64,000 nucleotides of DNA. It comes from Rikenellaceae bacterium (lineage in GTDB: Bacteria > Bacteroidota > Bacteroidia > Bacteroidales > Rikenellaceae). The stretch lies in assembly GCA_015059955.1 (NCBI GenBank), contig SUZK01000002.1:1-64000 (forward strand). Direction: 5' to 3'. This document shows, piece after piece, positions 36,333-45,916 of this stretch. A program made the position numbers and the translations under genes. The notes under the pieces were generated by a model. That model was not told the DNA's origin. It saw nothing but the letters and a program-made list of their open reading frames with translations, and searched no databases. The first letter of the stretch is position 1. The number at the start of each line of letters is the position of its first letter.

Positions 36333-37275
36333 GTTGTCTTACTCTATACCACTCCATAGGGTCCATGCGGAAGAGCTCCACGGTGTTGCCGTTGAGGGTG
36401 TCGACAGGGATGGTTGGGAACTTGATAGGGCTGATTGTGTCTATGATAAGTCGGCGTGCACCCTCCACGTCGAACATCCTGAATTGTAGCTCTCGCTGGT
36501 AGAGGCTATCTACGGATGTGGCTAAGGGCAGTACGCGTACAACCTTGAGGTTCTTAATCTTGACGTCGGGCTTCTCGGATGTCTCGTTCTTGGGGTGGTA
36601 GTACATGTTGATATATAGCTCGCTCATCATCGTATCGACGTTGAAGAGGCGTGTGAACGTAGCTTCTCGATATCGCACAAGCATCTGTGTATGGCGCTTT
36701 AGCTCTATCGTGTCGTTCTTGAGTAGATATAGCTCTACGCGCGAGTTACGGTTCTCGTCGAGGGTGTCTATATGGTACTCGAATGATACGGTGTAGTCGC
36801 CAGGCACGAGGTCTTTGATAGATACTCGTAGCTTTGTAGTATCTCTCATACGCTTGACGTGTATCAGCGAGTCGTAGTACATCACGCGGGTATACTCTCT
36901 CTTGGCGATGTGGTCGATGGTATCCATCACGACGATACGCTTCTTCTCGATGGCGGCCTCGGCCTCGAGACGCTCGCTGGCCTTGGTGAGTAGGTCGCTA
37001 ACGCGCGCACTCTTACGCGCAGAGAGCTCTTCCAGCGCTGTGCGGAACTCCTCGACGGTATATCCATACTTCTTGAGGATAGGCTCGTAGATGATGGTCG
37101 AGTCGTTGGGTATGGCGCCTTGCTTTGCAAGGTAGGCATTAGCGATAAAGGCGTCGTGGAAGATATTGATGAGGTCCTCCTCGGGAATCTCCTTATCCTC
37201 CTTACATCCCACAACGATGCTACACATTACGAGAGCGATGCTCAGGCGCTTGAGTCTATCTATAAGTTGTCTCAT
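36325..37275 (-). CDS. DUF4296-type lipoprotein
   Basis: 316 residues. A signal peptide ends in lipobox VVGC (about Cys24). The segment LINIFHDAFIANAYLAKQGA to EFRTALEELS (about 36-90) fits DUF4296, a helical domain found only in Bacteroidota. A helical linker and a beta-rich C-terminal domain (about 150-316) follow. It overlaps the LolC/E-like permease gene by 4 nt, suggesting a shared role in the envelope. Function unknown. Confidence 0.72.
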   Translation of the reverse strand: MRQLIDRLKRLSIALVMCSIVVGCKEDKEIPEEDLINIFHDAFIANAYLAKQGAIPNDSTIIYEPILKKYGYTVEEFRTALEELSARKSARVSDLLTKASERLEAEAAIEKKRIVVMDTIDHIAKREYTRVMYYDSLIHVKRMRDTTKLRVSIKDLVPGDYTVSFEYHIDTLDENRNSRVELYLLKNDTIELKRHTQMLVRYREATFTRLFNVDTMMSELYINMYYHPKNETSEKPDVKIKNLKVVRVLPLATSVDSLYQRELQFRMFDVEGARRLIIDTISPIKFPTIPVDTLNGNTVELFRMDPMEWYRVRQHE

Positions 37276-38477
37276 CTCTTATCCTTGTATCGTTTGAGTG
37301 TCGCGCGCACGGAAAGCTCCGATATGAGCCAGCCTGTGGCGACCATGATTATTGCTACGATGATTATATCCATAGGGTTGATGGCCACAGGGTAGCTCTC
37401 TATGACCATGTTGCCCTCAATCTTTATTATGCCGTAGTGCAGCTGTATAAGGCTGAATGCCACGCCAAGAAGTAGGCCGAGGAGCGTGCCGCAGAGGGTC
37501 AGAAGCATGCCCTCGCCCACGAAGATGCGGCGTACAAGAGCTGTGTTGGCACCCATCGCGTGCAGCGTGGCTATGTCGCGACGCTTCTCGGTGATGAGCA
37601 TCACCACAGAGCCTACAATCGAGAAGGCGGCGATAAGGGCTATGAAGCACCCTATCAATATTATGGCGAACTTCTCAAGCTCCATAATCTCGTTCATCGA
37701 GGCGTTCATCTCCTCGCGTGTGCGAACGTCGAAGTTGTCGCCCACGATGGCTCGTATATCGCGCCGTATGCGCTCCACGTCAGCATCGTCATCGAGGCGT
37801 AGGGCGATGTTCGTTATGCGCCCCTCGTGATTGAGTAGCTGTTGAGCGCAACTCAAATCCATGATGGCGTACTTGGCGTCAAGCTCGGCATTTGCCATGA
37901 AGAGAGCGCCTAAGCGACTCTTGTCGCGTGACACGCCACTTGTGGGGAGCATCGTCGAGAGCTGCTTGCGGTTCATGGCGTATAGCTCCACCTCGGCACC
38001 TATGCCGTTGTAGAGGCCTAAGGTTGCGGCGATGGTGCCACCCATGATGATATCGCCCGATGCGAGGCTCTCGATGTTACCCATGACGATATGGTCGCCG
38101 AGGGTGAGGACATCGAAGTAGTTGCCGTCAACGCCACGTAGCGTTACGGGTGTGCGTTGCTCGCCGTGGGCTATCATGATGCTCTGTTCGAGGTATGTGG
38201 TGTAGCCCTCGACACCCTCGATATTGGCGATGGCATCGACATCTACTGCCGACCGCTCGAAGGTGTGCCCCTTGAGCGAGGTAATCTCCATGTCGGCATC
38301 CGAGGATGAGTATATCTTGTGTATGGTCTCATCCAAGCCGCCGAACATGGCGAGGAGTATGACTGTGGCTGCCGTGGGCACTGCTACGGCGATGACGCTA
38401 ACCATAGCAATAATGTTTATCACCGAGTGTGACTTCGGTGAGAACATATAGCGGCGGGCAAAGTTAAACCACAGCAT
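37272..38477 (-). CDS. LolC/LolE-like ABC transporter permease
   Basis: 401 residues with the FtsX/MacB plan: one N-terminal membrane helix (about 20-45), a large periplasmic domain (about 50-265) and three C-terminal helices (about 270-390) with ITEKRRDIATLHAMGA, the cytoplasmic coupling motif of LolE-type permeases. It probably extracts lipoproteins from the inner membrane together with a LolD-type ATPase, which is not in this window. It lies 33 nt after rbfA. Confidence 0.85.
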   Translation of the reverse strand: MLWFNFARRYMFSPKSHSVINIIAMVSVIAVAVPTAATVILLAMFGGLDETIHKIYSSSDADMEITSLKGHTFERSAVDVDAIANIEGVEGYTTYLEQSIMIAHGEQRTPVTLRGVDGNYFDVLTLGDHIVMGNIESLASGDIIMGGTIAATLGLYNGIGAEVELYAMNRKQLSTMLPTSGVSRDKSRLGALFMANAELDAKYAIMDLSCAQQLLNHEGRITNIALRLDDDADVERIRRDIRAIVGDNFDVRTREEMNASMNEIMELEKFAIILIGCFIALIAAFSIVGSVVMLITEKRRDIATLHAMGANTALVRRIFVGEGMLLTLCGTLLGLLLGVAFSLIQLHYGIIKIEGNMVIESYPVAINPMDIIIVAIIMVATGWLISELSVRATLKRYKDKR

Positions 38478-38510
38478 AGCTCCTAACGTTTGCGTTGCAG
38501 AGTGTTGCGA

Positions 38511-38849
38511 CTACTTATTGAGGAGGTTGTCGATATTCTCGATATACTCCAACGAGTCGTCGATGAACCACTCCAACTCGGGGACAATCTTGAGCTGGTT
38601 GCGGATGCGCTGGCCGAGGAGCTTACGTACGTACCAGCTCTTCTCCTTGATGATGTCGAGGGTGGCGTTGCTACGCTCGAACGGGAAGACGCTGATATAT
38701 AGCTTCGCGTATGCCAAGTCGGGCGATACGCGTACCGTAGTCACCGTCACAAGGGTGCCACGAAGGGTGTCGGCGAGCTCCTTCTGGAGTATCTCGGCGA
38801 TATCGCGCTGTATCTGTCGCGATATCTTCTGCTGTCTTGTTGAGTCCAT
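38511..38849 (-). CDS. rbfA: Ribosome-binding factor A
   Basis: 112 residues from MDSTRQQKISRQIQRDIAEI; the frame is open further upstream but that part has no RbfA similarity and overlaps the neighbour. The KH-like fold shows VTVTTVRVSPDLAYAKLYIS and the C-terminal LEWFIDDSLEYIENIDNLL. RbfA helps mature 30S subunits at low temperature. It is placed between an outer-membrane barrel gene and a LolE-like gene. Confidence 0.92.
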   Translation of the reverse strand: MDSTRQQKISRQIQRDIAEILQKELADTLRGTLVTVTTVRVSPDLAYAKLYISVFPFERSNATLDIIKEKSWYVRKLLGQRIRNQLKIVPELEWFIDDSLEYIENIDNLLNK

Positions 38850-38886
38850 ATTATGTTGTTTTTTGTCTTTCTTGGTGTTGTCTATG

Positions 38887-39771
38887 TTATCGTCGTTGTG
38901 TTGTGCCACTGCTGCCCCTGCCACCTGCGGGGTTGTTGATAGCGCCGCTATAATTGAAGCTACCGAGCTTCTTCTCCCTCTTGGGGCGCTCGACGAACCA
39001 CTCATCAAAGCCTCGCTTGTTGAAGCGCCAGCCCACGGTGAATAGTACGTTCACATTGTCCAGCGGTGAGCGTAGCGGTGAGTAGTAGAATGGGTTCTCG
39101 CGGCCATCCGTAGAGTTCGAGTAGTACTTATTACGGTTCTTGAGGATGTCGGAGTAGCCGAAGTTGTAGCGTGCCCTGAGGCCTATCTCCACCTGGCCGA
39201 GGAGCACGTTGAAGCCCAAGCCTCCTGCCAGGCCGTAGCCAAAGCGGTTGTCGCGGGGCACCTTCCACTCATACTTGCCCGCAGGGTAGCGGTCGTTCTG
39301 GTAGCTATAGCTCGACGATATGTTGTACGAGAGCACGAATGCCGCCTCGATGTATATGCGTAGGCGGTTCTTAGCAACGTAGACGTGGGGTTGCCATACG
39401 AGGGGTAGCATCAGCGTGTTTACCTTGCGCGAGTAGTACTGGTAGTGGCGTATCTCGTGTCTGTCCTCACCCTCGCCCTTCCACTCTGAGGTGTAGGTGT
39501 AGCCGAGGTTGAAGCCGCGCTCGAGGTACTCGAGGTCGATACCCACAGCACCCACGAAACGGGGCTTATCGCTATAATAGCGCCACGAGAGGCCGAAGTT
39601 CTCGGAGCCCCACTGTAGCTTCGTCTCCTCGGCAGGGTAGAAGCGTGCGAAGGAGACTCCCGTACCGCCACTTAGCGTGAGGGTATGCTGTGCTGAGGCA
39701 CGCTCCGCAGAGAGTGTCAGCGTGGTGATGATGGCAACGAGTGCCATGATATGTATGCGTAGTTGTTTCAT
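38887..39771 (-). CDS. Outer-membrane beta-barrel protein, PorT-like
   Basis: 294 residues with a signal peptide (MKQLRIHIMALVAIITTLTLSAERASA, cleavage before QH). Alternating-strand sequence with aromatic girdles (FGLSWRYYS, NTLMLPLVWQPHVYV, VEIGLRARYNFGYSD) indicates a barrel of 8-10 strands. It resembles the PorT/porin group of Bacteroidota. The C-terminal 30 residues are a basic Gly/Ser tail (NNPAGGRGSSGTTQRR) after the expected last strand, similar in ending to the neighbouring Ig-like lipoprotein. It lies 18 nt downstream of that gene. Confidence 0.78.
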   Translation of the reverse strand: MKQLRIHIMALVAIITTLTLSAERASAQHTLTLSGGTGVSFARFYPAEETKLQWGSENFGLSWRYYSDKPRFVGAVGIDLEYLERGFNLGYTYTSEWKGEGEDRHEIRHYQYYSRKVNTLMLPLVWQPHVYVAKNRLRIYIEAAFVLSYNISSSYSYQNDRYPAGKYEWKVPRDNRFGYGLAGGLGFNVLLGQVEIGLRARYNFGYSDILKNRNKYYSNSTDGRENPFYYSPLRSPLDNVNVLFTVGWRFNKRGFDEWFVERPKREKKLGSFNYSGAINNPAGGRGSSGTTQRR

Positions 39772-39789
39772 TGCTTCATTCGTTATATG

Positions 39790-41928
39790 CTATCGGCGTA
39801 GCGTGTTACCGCCTACGCCTCCCATGCCTCCCATGCCTGATGAGGTGCCACTGCGTAGGCCGCCACCCATGCCGCCTCCTAAGCCGCCGAGGCCACCGCC
39901 CATGCCACCAAGACCCATGCCTGATGAGCCTTGACCATGGCTATGACCCTGCTGTTGCTCCTTCTTGCGCTTCTCCTCAAGCTCCTTAGCCACCTTCTTG
40001 AGGCGCTCATCCTCGCGGTCGTTGAGCATCTTCACGACACTCTCCATGGTGATTGGCGCGAAGAGCTTATCCATGGCTACTTCGATGTCGAACTCCCAAT
40101 TCTCCTTGGTGGTGATGGTCTCCACGCCCTCCTCGTTTTTGTATATCTCGGAGCGCTCGGGCTGTCGGCGTAGCACCATGTCGCCAGTATCCCACTTGCC
40201 ATTGCCGTTGAGGTCCTCCACCACACGGAGCATGACGTCGCCAGGCGAGACGAACTCGAATTTGTAGTTGCCTGCCGTGGCGTCGAGTATCTGCTTCTGC
40301 ACCTTGCCCTGGGCGTTGGTGAGTTGGAGGATGTAGCGTGCATCGGGCTTCGTGTTAACCACCTTGACGTTGACAATGGCGTACTTAGCGGGGTCGGAGG
40401 CCGTATATGTAGCCTTGATGGTGTCGTTCTGCTGCTGTGCCACGTTGCCAAAGACTCCCGAGGGTATCAGAAGCTCATATTTGTAGCCCGCCTCCCAGTT
40501 GGCGCGTAGCTGGTACTTGCGGTAGTTGAGCGTGTCGTGCACGAAGTGGAAGTTGACAGCCGTGCCCACGGTGTCGCCCTCAGCCATGCGGCGCATGGTG
40601 ATGCGCGTAGAGTCGAAGGTGATTAGTGGGTAGTCGAAAGAGAGGTCTACGTGCTTATCCTTGTTGACCTCGCCCGAAGAGGCTATGTTGGCCTTGAAGG
40701 GGTTCTCCTTCTCGGGCTCTTCCCACTCCTCGCCATTGCGCAGGGCCTTCTCTCGCGCCTTCTCCATCTCCTCACGCTCCTTGCGCTCCTCCTTCGACTC
40801 GACATACTTCCACGCAAGGCGTAGCTTCTCGGTGACGGGGACAAGGTTTCCTACTGAGTCATGCTTGAGGTATGTTATGCGACCACGTATCGTGTCGGGG
40901 AGGCTCTCCGCAGGCATGTTAAACCATAGCGCTACGGTATCACGACCGGCACCCTGAGGGTCGTAGAGGACATTGTCGCCAGGGATGGAGTCGAACTCTA
41001 TCGAGCGCACCTGAGGATGCTCCGCGCTGAAGTAGAGCATAGCCTTGTGGGCATCGAGACGCTCGTGTGCCGACATCGTCTGGCGCATAAAGCGGCGGTC
41101 GGTGAACATCCTAAAATAGAGCTGTGGCTCTGCCGAGGGGTAGTGGCGCAACGAGTCATACCAGATGGTGAAGTCGGGCATGTGTGCGGGGTTGTAGGTA
41201 GAGTCGAGGAAGCCTATCATATCCACCGATGGCTCATAGGTCATGTTGTTGTTCGTATCCTGGAAGGCGTAGACACGGTACTCTATGGGCTTGAGGTTCT
41301 GCGCGATGAAGATACCGTTGTTCTCGGCACGCGCAATCACCTGGGGGGTGTACTTGAACATCGTAGAGTCCCAGTCGCGGGGCGTCTCGACAGAGTCCTT
41401 GGCGAAGAAGTAGATGAACGAGCGGCTAACGGAGTCGGCCTTGTAGGAGTCCTCGGTATAGCCCGACATGTACATAGAGTCGACGGTGTCGCCCGTAGAG
41501 AAGACATAGCGCATGGCATTCAGCGGGTTGCCCTCGTTGTTGTCGCGTATGGCAGCGCCGAAGTTGATGGCGTAGGTGATGTCGGGGCGTAGCGTGTCGA
41601 CGATGGTTATCTCGATGCCACGGCCACGGCGCACCACCTTAGGTTGCTTCTTCATCGCTGGCGAGGTGTATAGCTCCTTTTGTAGGTCCTTGATTTGGAC
41701 ATACTCGTCGAACTCGACATATATCTTCGGGGGGTGAAGCGTGTCGATGTTGGTCGTGAAGTTATCGGGCATCATGTAGACAATCACTGGCGGGATGGTA
41801 TCCTTAGGGCCACCCGTAGGTGTCATCGTCGAGGCGCACTTGGTGAATATCGCCACGACGAAGAGTGTCACTATCAGCGATGATAGTGCCGTCGTTATGC
41901 GTCGTGCTATGTTTCGTTCTTGTCTCAC
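39790..41928 (-). CDS. Ig-like domain lipoprotein with Gly/Met-rich tail
   Basis: 712 residues. A membrane segment (about 12-30) precedes Cys31 and the family motif PTGGPKDTIPPVIV (about 37-50). A Big_5-type Ig domain follows (about 45-150, FDEYVQIKDLQKEL...). Further beta-sandwich regions cover about 330-620. The last 60 residues switch from a charged helix (DEREDERLKKVAKELEEKRKK) to GQGSSGMGLGGMGG-type repeats ending NTLRR. The family is common in Bacteroidota with unknown function; the Gly/Met tail is unusual. It probably acts with the barrel gene next to it. Confidence 0.8.
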   Translation of the reverse strand: MRQERNIARRITTALSSLIVTLFVVAIFTKCASTMTPTGGPKDTIPPVIVYMMPDNFTTNIDTLHPPKIYVEFDEYVQIKDLQKELYTSPAMKKQPKVVRRGRGIEITIVDTLRPDITYAINFGAAIRDNNEGNPLNAMRYVFSTGDTVDSMYMSGYTEDSYKADSVSRSFIYFFAKDSVETPRDWDSTMFKYTPQVIARAENNGIFIAQNLKPIEYRVYAFQDTNNNMTYEPSVDMIGFLDSTYNPAHMPDFTIWYDSLRHYPSAEPQLYFRMFTDRRFMRQTMSAHERLDAHKAMLYFSAEHPQVRSIEFDSIPGDNVLYDPQGAGRDTVALWFNMPAESLPDTIRGRITYLKHDSVGNLVPVTEKLRLAWKYVESKEERKEREEMEKAREKALRNGEEWEEPEKENPFKANIASSGEVNKDKHVDLSFDYPLITFDSTRITMRRMAEGDTVGTAVNFHFVHDTLNYRKYQLRANWEAGYKYELLIPSGVFGNVAQQQNDTIKATYTASDPAKYAIVNVKVVNTKPDARYILQLTNAQGKVQKQILDATAGNYKFEFVSPGDVMLRVVEDLNGNGKWDTGDMVLRRQPERSEIYKNEEGVETITTKENWEFDIEVAMDKLFAPITMESVVKMLNDREDERLKKVAKELEEKRKKEQQQGHSHGQGSSGMGLGGMGGGLGGLGGGMGGGLRSGTSSGMGGMGGVGGNTLRR

Positions 41929-42021
41929 TGCTAATTGCTAATTATGGGGTTTTGCTTGCTTGCGAGGGCGCTACGCTTAATCTCAAGCAGGCAAAGCCTG
42001 CAAATATTTCTGATTACGCTC

Positions 42022-42528
42022 TTACTCATTCTCATCATAAAAGGGGTTTACCGTCTCCCAGCCGTTGGCCTTGCCCGATTTGGAGCTCTTATAGAGGTGG
42101 AGCTGTATGGGCGTCACAGGGTAGTTCATAGGCGTCTCGTAGTCGCGGTAGGCGAATAGCTGGTTATCCTTATCCACAACAACCAGTGCCGTGTACTTAG
42201 CCCTAAGGTCAAGCGTCAGCTGATACTCATTGTCGGCATCCCACGTGCCTATGACATCGGGGTCGCTGCGCACCTCCGAGGGGTTGTTGACGTTGGTAAT
42301 TCGCATAGCGAGGGCATCCTCCCACGTCTCAACCTTCCACTTCTCGCCCTTCTTGGTGTAGAAGGCGTAGGCGACAAGCTCCGATGTGGCGTGCTGGGGG
42401 TCCTCGTCGGCACTCTGCTTCGAGTAGACGGCAATCTCGAGTACGGTGCCCTGCACCTCCTTCTTGAAGCAGCCTGCACATATCGCGGTTGCGAGGAGTA
42501 GTACTATTATCTTTGTTATGCGGTTCAT
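42022..42528 (-). CDS. Lipoprotein, function unknown
   Basis: 168 residues; signal peptide MNRITKIIVLLLATAICAGC with lipobox CAGC (Cys20). The mature part is a single beta domain with YAFYTKKGEKWKVETWEDAL and LVVVDKDNQLFAYRDYETP. No family recognised. It lies 10 nt after folK and 93 nt before the Ig-like lipoprotein. The gap downstream carries one AGGGCGCTACGCTT repeat unit. Confidence 0.75.
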   Translation of the reverse strand: MNRITKIIVLLLATAICAGCFKKEVQGTVLEIAVYSKQSADEDPQHATSELVAYAFYTKKGEKWKVETWEDALAMRITNVNNPSEVRSDPDVIGTWDADNEYQLTLDLRAKYTALVVVDKDNQLFAYRDYETPMNYPVTPIQLHLYKSSKSGKANGWETVNPFYDENE

Positions 42529-42538
42529 TGTCAGCGTA

Positions 42539-43036
42539 TTAGTCTTTATTTGTTATCAGCCTATTCAGCATCTCTATGGGCGTATGTCTGAGGGCGGGGT
42601 GTCGGCGCTCGGCGGCAATCTCGGCCACGGGGCGCAGGGCATACTCTCGCTCGTCGAGGTAGTGGTAGGGTATGGTCAGCCTATCGTCGTCGTAGCTCTC
42701 ATCGCCATAGTAGACGATGTCGATGTCTATGGGTCGTGAGGCGTATCTCTCGCCACGCGCCTCGCGTATGCCTCTCTCCTCCTCTCTGTCGCGCCCCAAG
42801 AGCGCCTCGATAAGGTTTATGCGGCGCAGCACCTCGTAGGCATCATGCTCGGTGGTAATCTCCACGGCGCGGTTGACAAAGGCATGCTCTGAGGTAAAGC
42901 CGTAGGGCGCTGAGCTATACTCCGCCGAGGTGCGCACGACAGCACCCACAGAGTGGCCTATGATGGCTATGGCACTCCTGAGGATGGCTTCGGCGCTCGT
43001 GTCGTTAGAGCCTAACAGAAGGATGACGCTTGGCAT
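42539..43036 (-). CDS. folK: 6-hydroxymethyl-7,8-dihydropterin pyrophosphokinase
   Basis: 165 residues. Motifs: LLLGSNDTSAEA near 6, SSAPYGFTSEHAFVNRAVEI near 42, and RPIDIDIVYYGDE near 104, the metal-binding DxD loop. It transfers pyrophosphate from ATP in folate synthesis. The start is 8 nt after the holB stop. A basic insertion near 85-98 (REEERGIREARGER) is slightly longer than usual. Confidence 0.93.
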   Translation of the reverse strand: MPSVILLLGSNDTSAEAILRSAIAIIGHSVGAVVRTSAEYSSAPYGFTSEHAFVNRAVEITTEHDAYEVLRRINLIEALLGRDREEERGIREARGERYASRPIDIDIVYYGDESYDDDRLTIPYHYLDEREYALRPVAEIAAERRHPALRHTPIEMLNRLITNKD

Positions 43037-43044
43037 AGTCTCTC

Positions 43045-44226
43045 TTAGCTACTTACCTTGGTACTTATGGTCCCCTGTGGTGTCTGAGGCTTGCGTATCA
43101 GCTTGCTGACGTTGAGGGCGAAGTGCGAGAAGAGTACGCGTGTTATGCAGTACTGGTCAATCTCGGCAATGGCCCTCTCGCACTCGGCAACAAGAGGCTC
43201 GATATTCGTATTGTCGATATATGGTGCGAACTTCGTGCAGAACTCATCCTCCTCGCCCCACAGGTAGGTGATGGCATCCATGCCTATATGCTTCATGTAG
43301 CTCTCGCGGAGCAGGCGTGCTGTATTTTTGAGGAAGTTAACTTGCCCCTCGCGTGAGAGGAGTGCCACGTCGTCGGCCCACCCCATAAGCTCCATATGCT
43401 TGTCGGCATAGCAGAGGCGCATAAGGCGACAGAAGAGCTCGAAGAGTCCTGAGCGTGTCTCGTCGCAGCCACCATGTATGAGTGTCGAGAACTCGATGAG
43501 CGACCCTTTGCATATGCGTGCCATGATGCGCGAGGTGTCGTAGTCTATATCCCACAAGTGCGCCAGCTCCTCCAATATAGATGAGTCGATAGGTGGCACT
43601 ACGACCTCCTGCGTGCGCGACTTGATGGTGGGCAGCAGCAACTCGGGGTGCTCCGAGACGAGGATGAAGAGGGTTCTATCCCATGGCTCCTCCAAGATTT
43701 TGAGTATCTTGTTTGCCGCCTCCTGGTTCATGGTCTCGGGGAGCCATATGAGCATCGCCTTCCACGACGAGGCATAGGGCTTCAGCGAGAGCTTCTTTAT
43801 CATGTTCTCCGACTCCTTGGCCGTTATCATGCCCTTCATATTCTTGCCGAGGTCGAGCTGCTCGTACCATAGTGTGGGGGTGAAGAGGGCACCCTTTCTG
43901 AGGCATAGGTCGCGCCACTTATCGAGGAACATGTCGCTGGTGACAACCTCGCCACTCCTCTTCTCACGCTTGTTCACGGGGAAGACCATGTGTAGGTCGG
44001 GATGCGAGAAGAAGTCAAGCATCCTGCACGAGGGACACTCGCCACACGAGTCGCCATCGTGGCGGTTGGTGCAGAAGAGGTACTGGATATAGGCGAAGGC
44101 CATCTGCAACGTACCGTAGCCCGAGAGTCCTGTGAAGAGCTGGGCGTGGCTGATACGCCCACTATCTATCTGCTCTGCGAGCTTGCGTTTGAGCTCATCT
44201 TGTCCAACTATTTCATCAAATTTCAT
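43045..44226 (-). CDS. holB: DNA polymerase III delta prime subunit
   Basis: 393 residues. An AAA+ clamp-loader fold starts IVGQDELKRKLAEQ; the P-loop position reads GLSGYGTLQ, lacking the Lys, as expected for the non-ATPase delta prime subunit. Zinc-binding cysteines CGECPSC lie near 62-68, and ILKILEEPWDRTLFILVSEH (near 172-191) is diagnostic. The stop/start overlap with the flippase gene (ATGA) shows coupling. Confidence 0.9.
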   Translation of the reverse strand: MKFDEIVGQDELKRKLAEQIDSGRISHAQLFTGLSGYGTLQMAFAYIQYLFCTNRHDGDSCGECPSCRMLDFFSHPDLHMVFPVNKREKRSGEVVTSDMFLDKWRDLCLRKGALFTPTLWYEQLDLGKNMKGMITAKESENMIKKLSLKPYASSWKAMLIWLPETMNQEAANKILKILEEPWDRTLFILVSEHPELLLPTIKSRTQEVVVPPIDSSILEELAHLWDIDYDTSRIMARICKGSLIEFSTLIHGGCDETRSGLFELFCRLMRLCYADKHMELMGWADDVALLSREGQVNFLKNTARLLRESYMKHIGMDAITYLWGEEDEFCTKFAPYIDNTNIEPLVAECERAIAEIDQYCITRVLFSHFALNVSKLIRKPQTPQGTISTKVSS

Positions 44227-45704
44227 ATGCCTAATTTTTTAAGTATTCCACGAATAAGCCCCCTGACGTCGATACGCTCGCGCCATACGGCATAGGCCAC
44301 GACAACGGCTATCATAAGCACATTGAGTGCCATGTGTGGCAGTGTGGCGAGGTGCACGAAGCTATGCTCCGCGGCGAAGTATATCACCGCTGTGAGGGCT
44401 ACGTACTCACCCATGCGGCGTAGGTCGTAGGGTATGGGGTAGTGCTTGCGGCAGAGCGTGTAGCTCCATACCACCATCGCCGCCTCGGCGATGAGGCGCA
44501 CCCATGCGGCACCACGATAGCCCATCTTGGGCACCATGATGATGCTCAGACCGATGGTCACAGCGAGGCCTAAGAAGGTGATGTAGACCGCATATTTCGT
44601 CTTCTCCTCCCTCTTGTACCAGAACGACAGGTTGAGCCATACGCCAGCTAAGATGTTGGCGACAAGCACCAAAGGAAGGATGTCGATGCCCACACGGAAC
44701 TCCTCGCCCACGATGTATGCAAACTGGTCGCGGAAGAGGGCTATGACAAGGAAGATGAGCGACGAGGCGATGATAAAGTACTTCATCGCGGCGGCATTGG
44801 CCTCCTTGAACTCCTCCTTCTTGAAGCCCGCGAGGAAGAATGGCTCGGCGGCAAGACGATACATCTGCGTGAAGAGCGTCATAATCACGGCAATCTTGAC
44901 AATGGCACCATAGATGCCGAGCTGTGCTAAGGCCACAGCCTCGCCACCAGGCGTCAGGAACTTTATCATCTGCCTATCTATAAACTCGTTGGCGGTGCCT
45001 GCAACGCCACTTATGAGTAGCGGTAACGAGTATACGAGGATGCGACGTAGCAATGCCCTGTCGATGCGAGGTGCGATGCGCTGTGTGGTGGGGAGTATCG
45101 CAACGAGGGTTATGACACTCGCCGCGAGGTTGGCAACAAGCACCCATCCCACGCCAAAGGCGCTGTCGTAGAGCCCTGCGATGCCGAAGCCCACTGCCAA
45201 ACCCACGTTGATAACCATGTTGAGCGCCTTGAGCATCACGAAACGCATGGCGCGACCCTGCTCCCTGAGGCGCGAGAAGGGTATCATCGTCCACACGTCG
45301 ACCATGACGATGGCGGCGACGATGACAACATACTCCGTGTGTGCCACGTAGGCGCTACCCATAGCACGCGATATAGGTGCGCTGAGTAGCCATACGGCAA
45401 CGAAGAAGATGGCGGCGGTGAGCATCGTCACGCCCCACGTCGTGGCAAAGACCTTGCGCTTGCCCGCGGCGATGTCGCCACCCTGCTCCTCGGCACGTGT
45501 GGTGAAGCGGAAGTAGCTCGACTCCATACCCATAGATAGCACCACGAGGGCGAAGGGTATGAGGGCATATATGTCGGTGACGATGCCGTAGGTGGCCTCG
45601 TCGAAGATGCGCGTGTAGTAGGGCGTCAACAGGTAGTTGAGCAGGCGCACCACTATCGTGCTTATGCCATATATTGCGGTCTGTTTAGCGAGCTTTTCAA
45701 TCAT
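44223..45704 (-). CDS. Oligosaccharide flippase-family membrane protein
   Basis: 493 residues with 14 predicted helices (MOP superfamily, polysaccharide-synthesis group). The N-terminal TAIYGISTIVVRLLNYLLTP and YGIVTDIYALIPF are typical. Unlike the wzx at 30235-31539 it is GC-rich and linked to housekeeping genes, so it may flip a conserved envelope glycolipid. Its promoter at 45745-45775 drives the 35199-45704 operon. Confidence 0.88.
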   Translation of the reverse strand: MIEKLAKQTAIYGISTIVVRLLNYLLTPYYTRIFDEATYGIVTDIYALIPFALVVLSMGMESSYFRFTTRAEEQGGDIAAGKRKVFATTWGVTMLTAAIFFVAVWLLSAPISRAMGSAYVAHTEYVVIVAAIVMVDVWTMIPFSRLREQGRAMRFVMLKALNMVINVGLAVGFGIAGLYDSAFGVGWVLVANLAASVITLVAILPTTQRIAPRIDRALLRRILVYSLPLLISGVAGTANEFIDRQMIKFLTPGGEAVALAQLGIYGAIVKIAVIMTLFTQMYRLAAEPFFLAGFKKEEFKEANAAAMKYFIIASSLIFLVIALFRDQFAYIVGEEFRVGIDILPLVLVANILAGVWLNLSFWYKREEKTKYAVYITFLGLAVTIGLSIIMVPKMGYRGAAWVRLIAEAAMVVWSYTLCRKHYPIPYDLRRMGEYVALTAVIYFAAEHSFVHLATLPHMALNVLMIAVVVAYAVWRERIDVRGLIRGILKKLGI

Positions 45705-45744
45705 CTTGCGCGGTGTTATACCTTAGTCTATGCGCATAACGCGG

Positions 45745-45775
45745 CAAAGGTAGTAAAAAAAGATGAAAGTTCAAA
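45745..45775 (-). promoter_or_regulatory. Promoter of the flippase-holB-folK operon
   Basis: On the minus strand TTTG (45775-45772), a 19-nt spacer and TACCTTTG (45752-45745). The -7 box ends about 40 nt before the start at 45704. Confidence 0.82.
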
Positions 45776-45820
45776 GATGAAGGGAAAAAGATGGCAGACG
45801 TAGTCTGCAATTAGCAATGT

Positions 45821-45893
45821 GGGGGCGCTTTGCTTGCGAGGGCGCTTTGCTTCGAGGGCGCTTTGCTTCGAGGGCGCAAGCAAAGCTTGCTTC
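45821..45893. repeat. 16-bp minisatellite, short array
   Basis: Three to four units of GAGGGCGCTTTGCTTC end in the palindromic GCAAGCAAAGCTTGC. It is the same unit as the long array at 47905-48072. Reverse-oriented units and the palindromes GGAGCATAGCTCC-like and CAAGCTCAGCTTG follow at 45985-46055. Confidence 0.8.
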
Positions 45894-45916
45894 TCTTTTG
45901 GCTTAGTAGTAACGCT

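Noticed and set aside
38850..39008. N-terminal extension of RbfA
   Set aside because: The extra 53 codons overlap the neighbouring barrel gene and do not resemble RbfA; the ATG at 38849 gives a normal-length protein.
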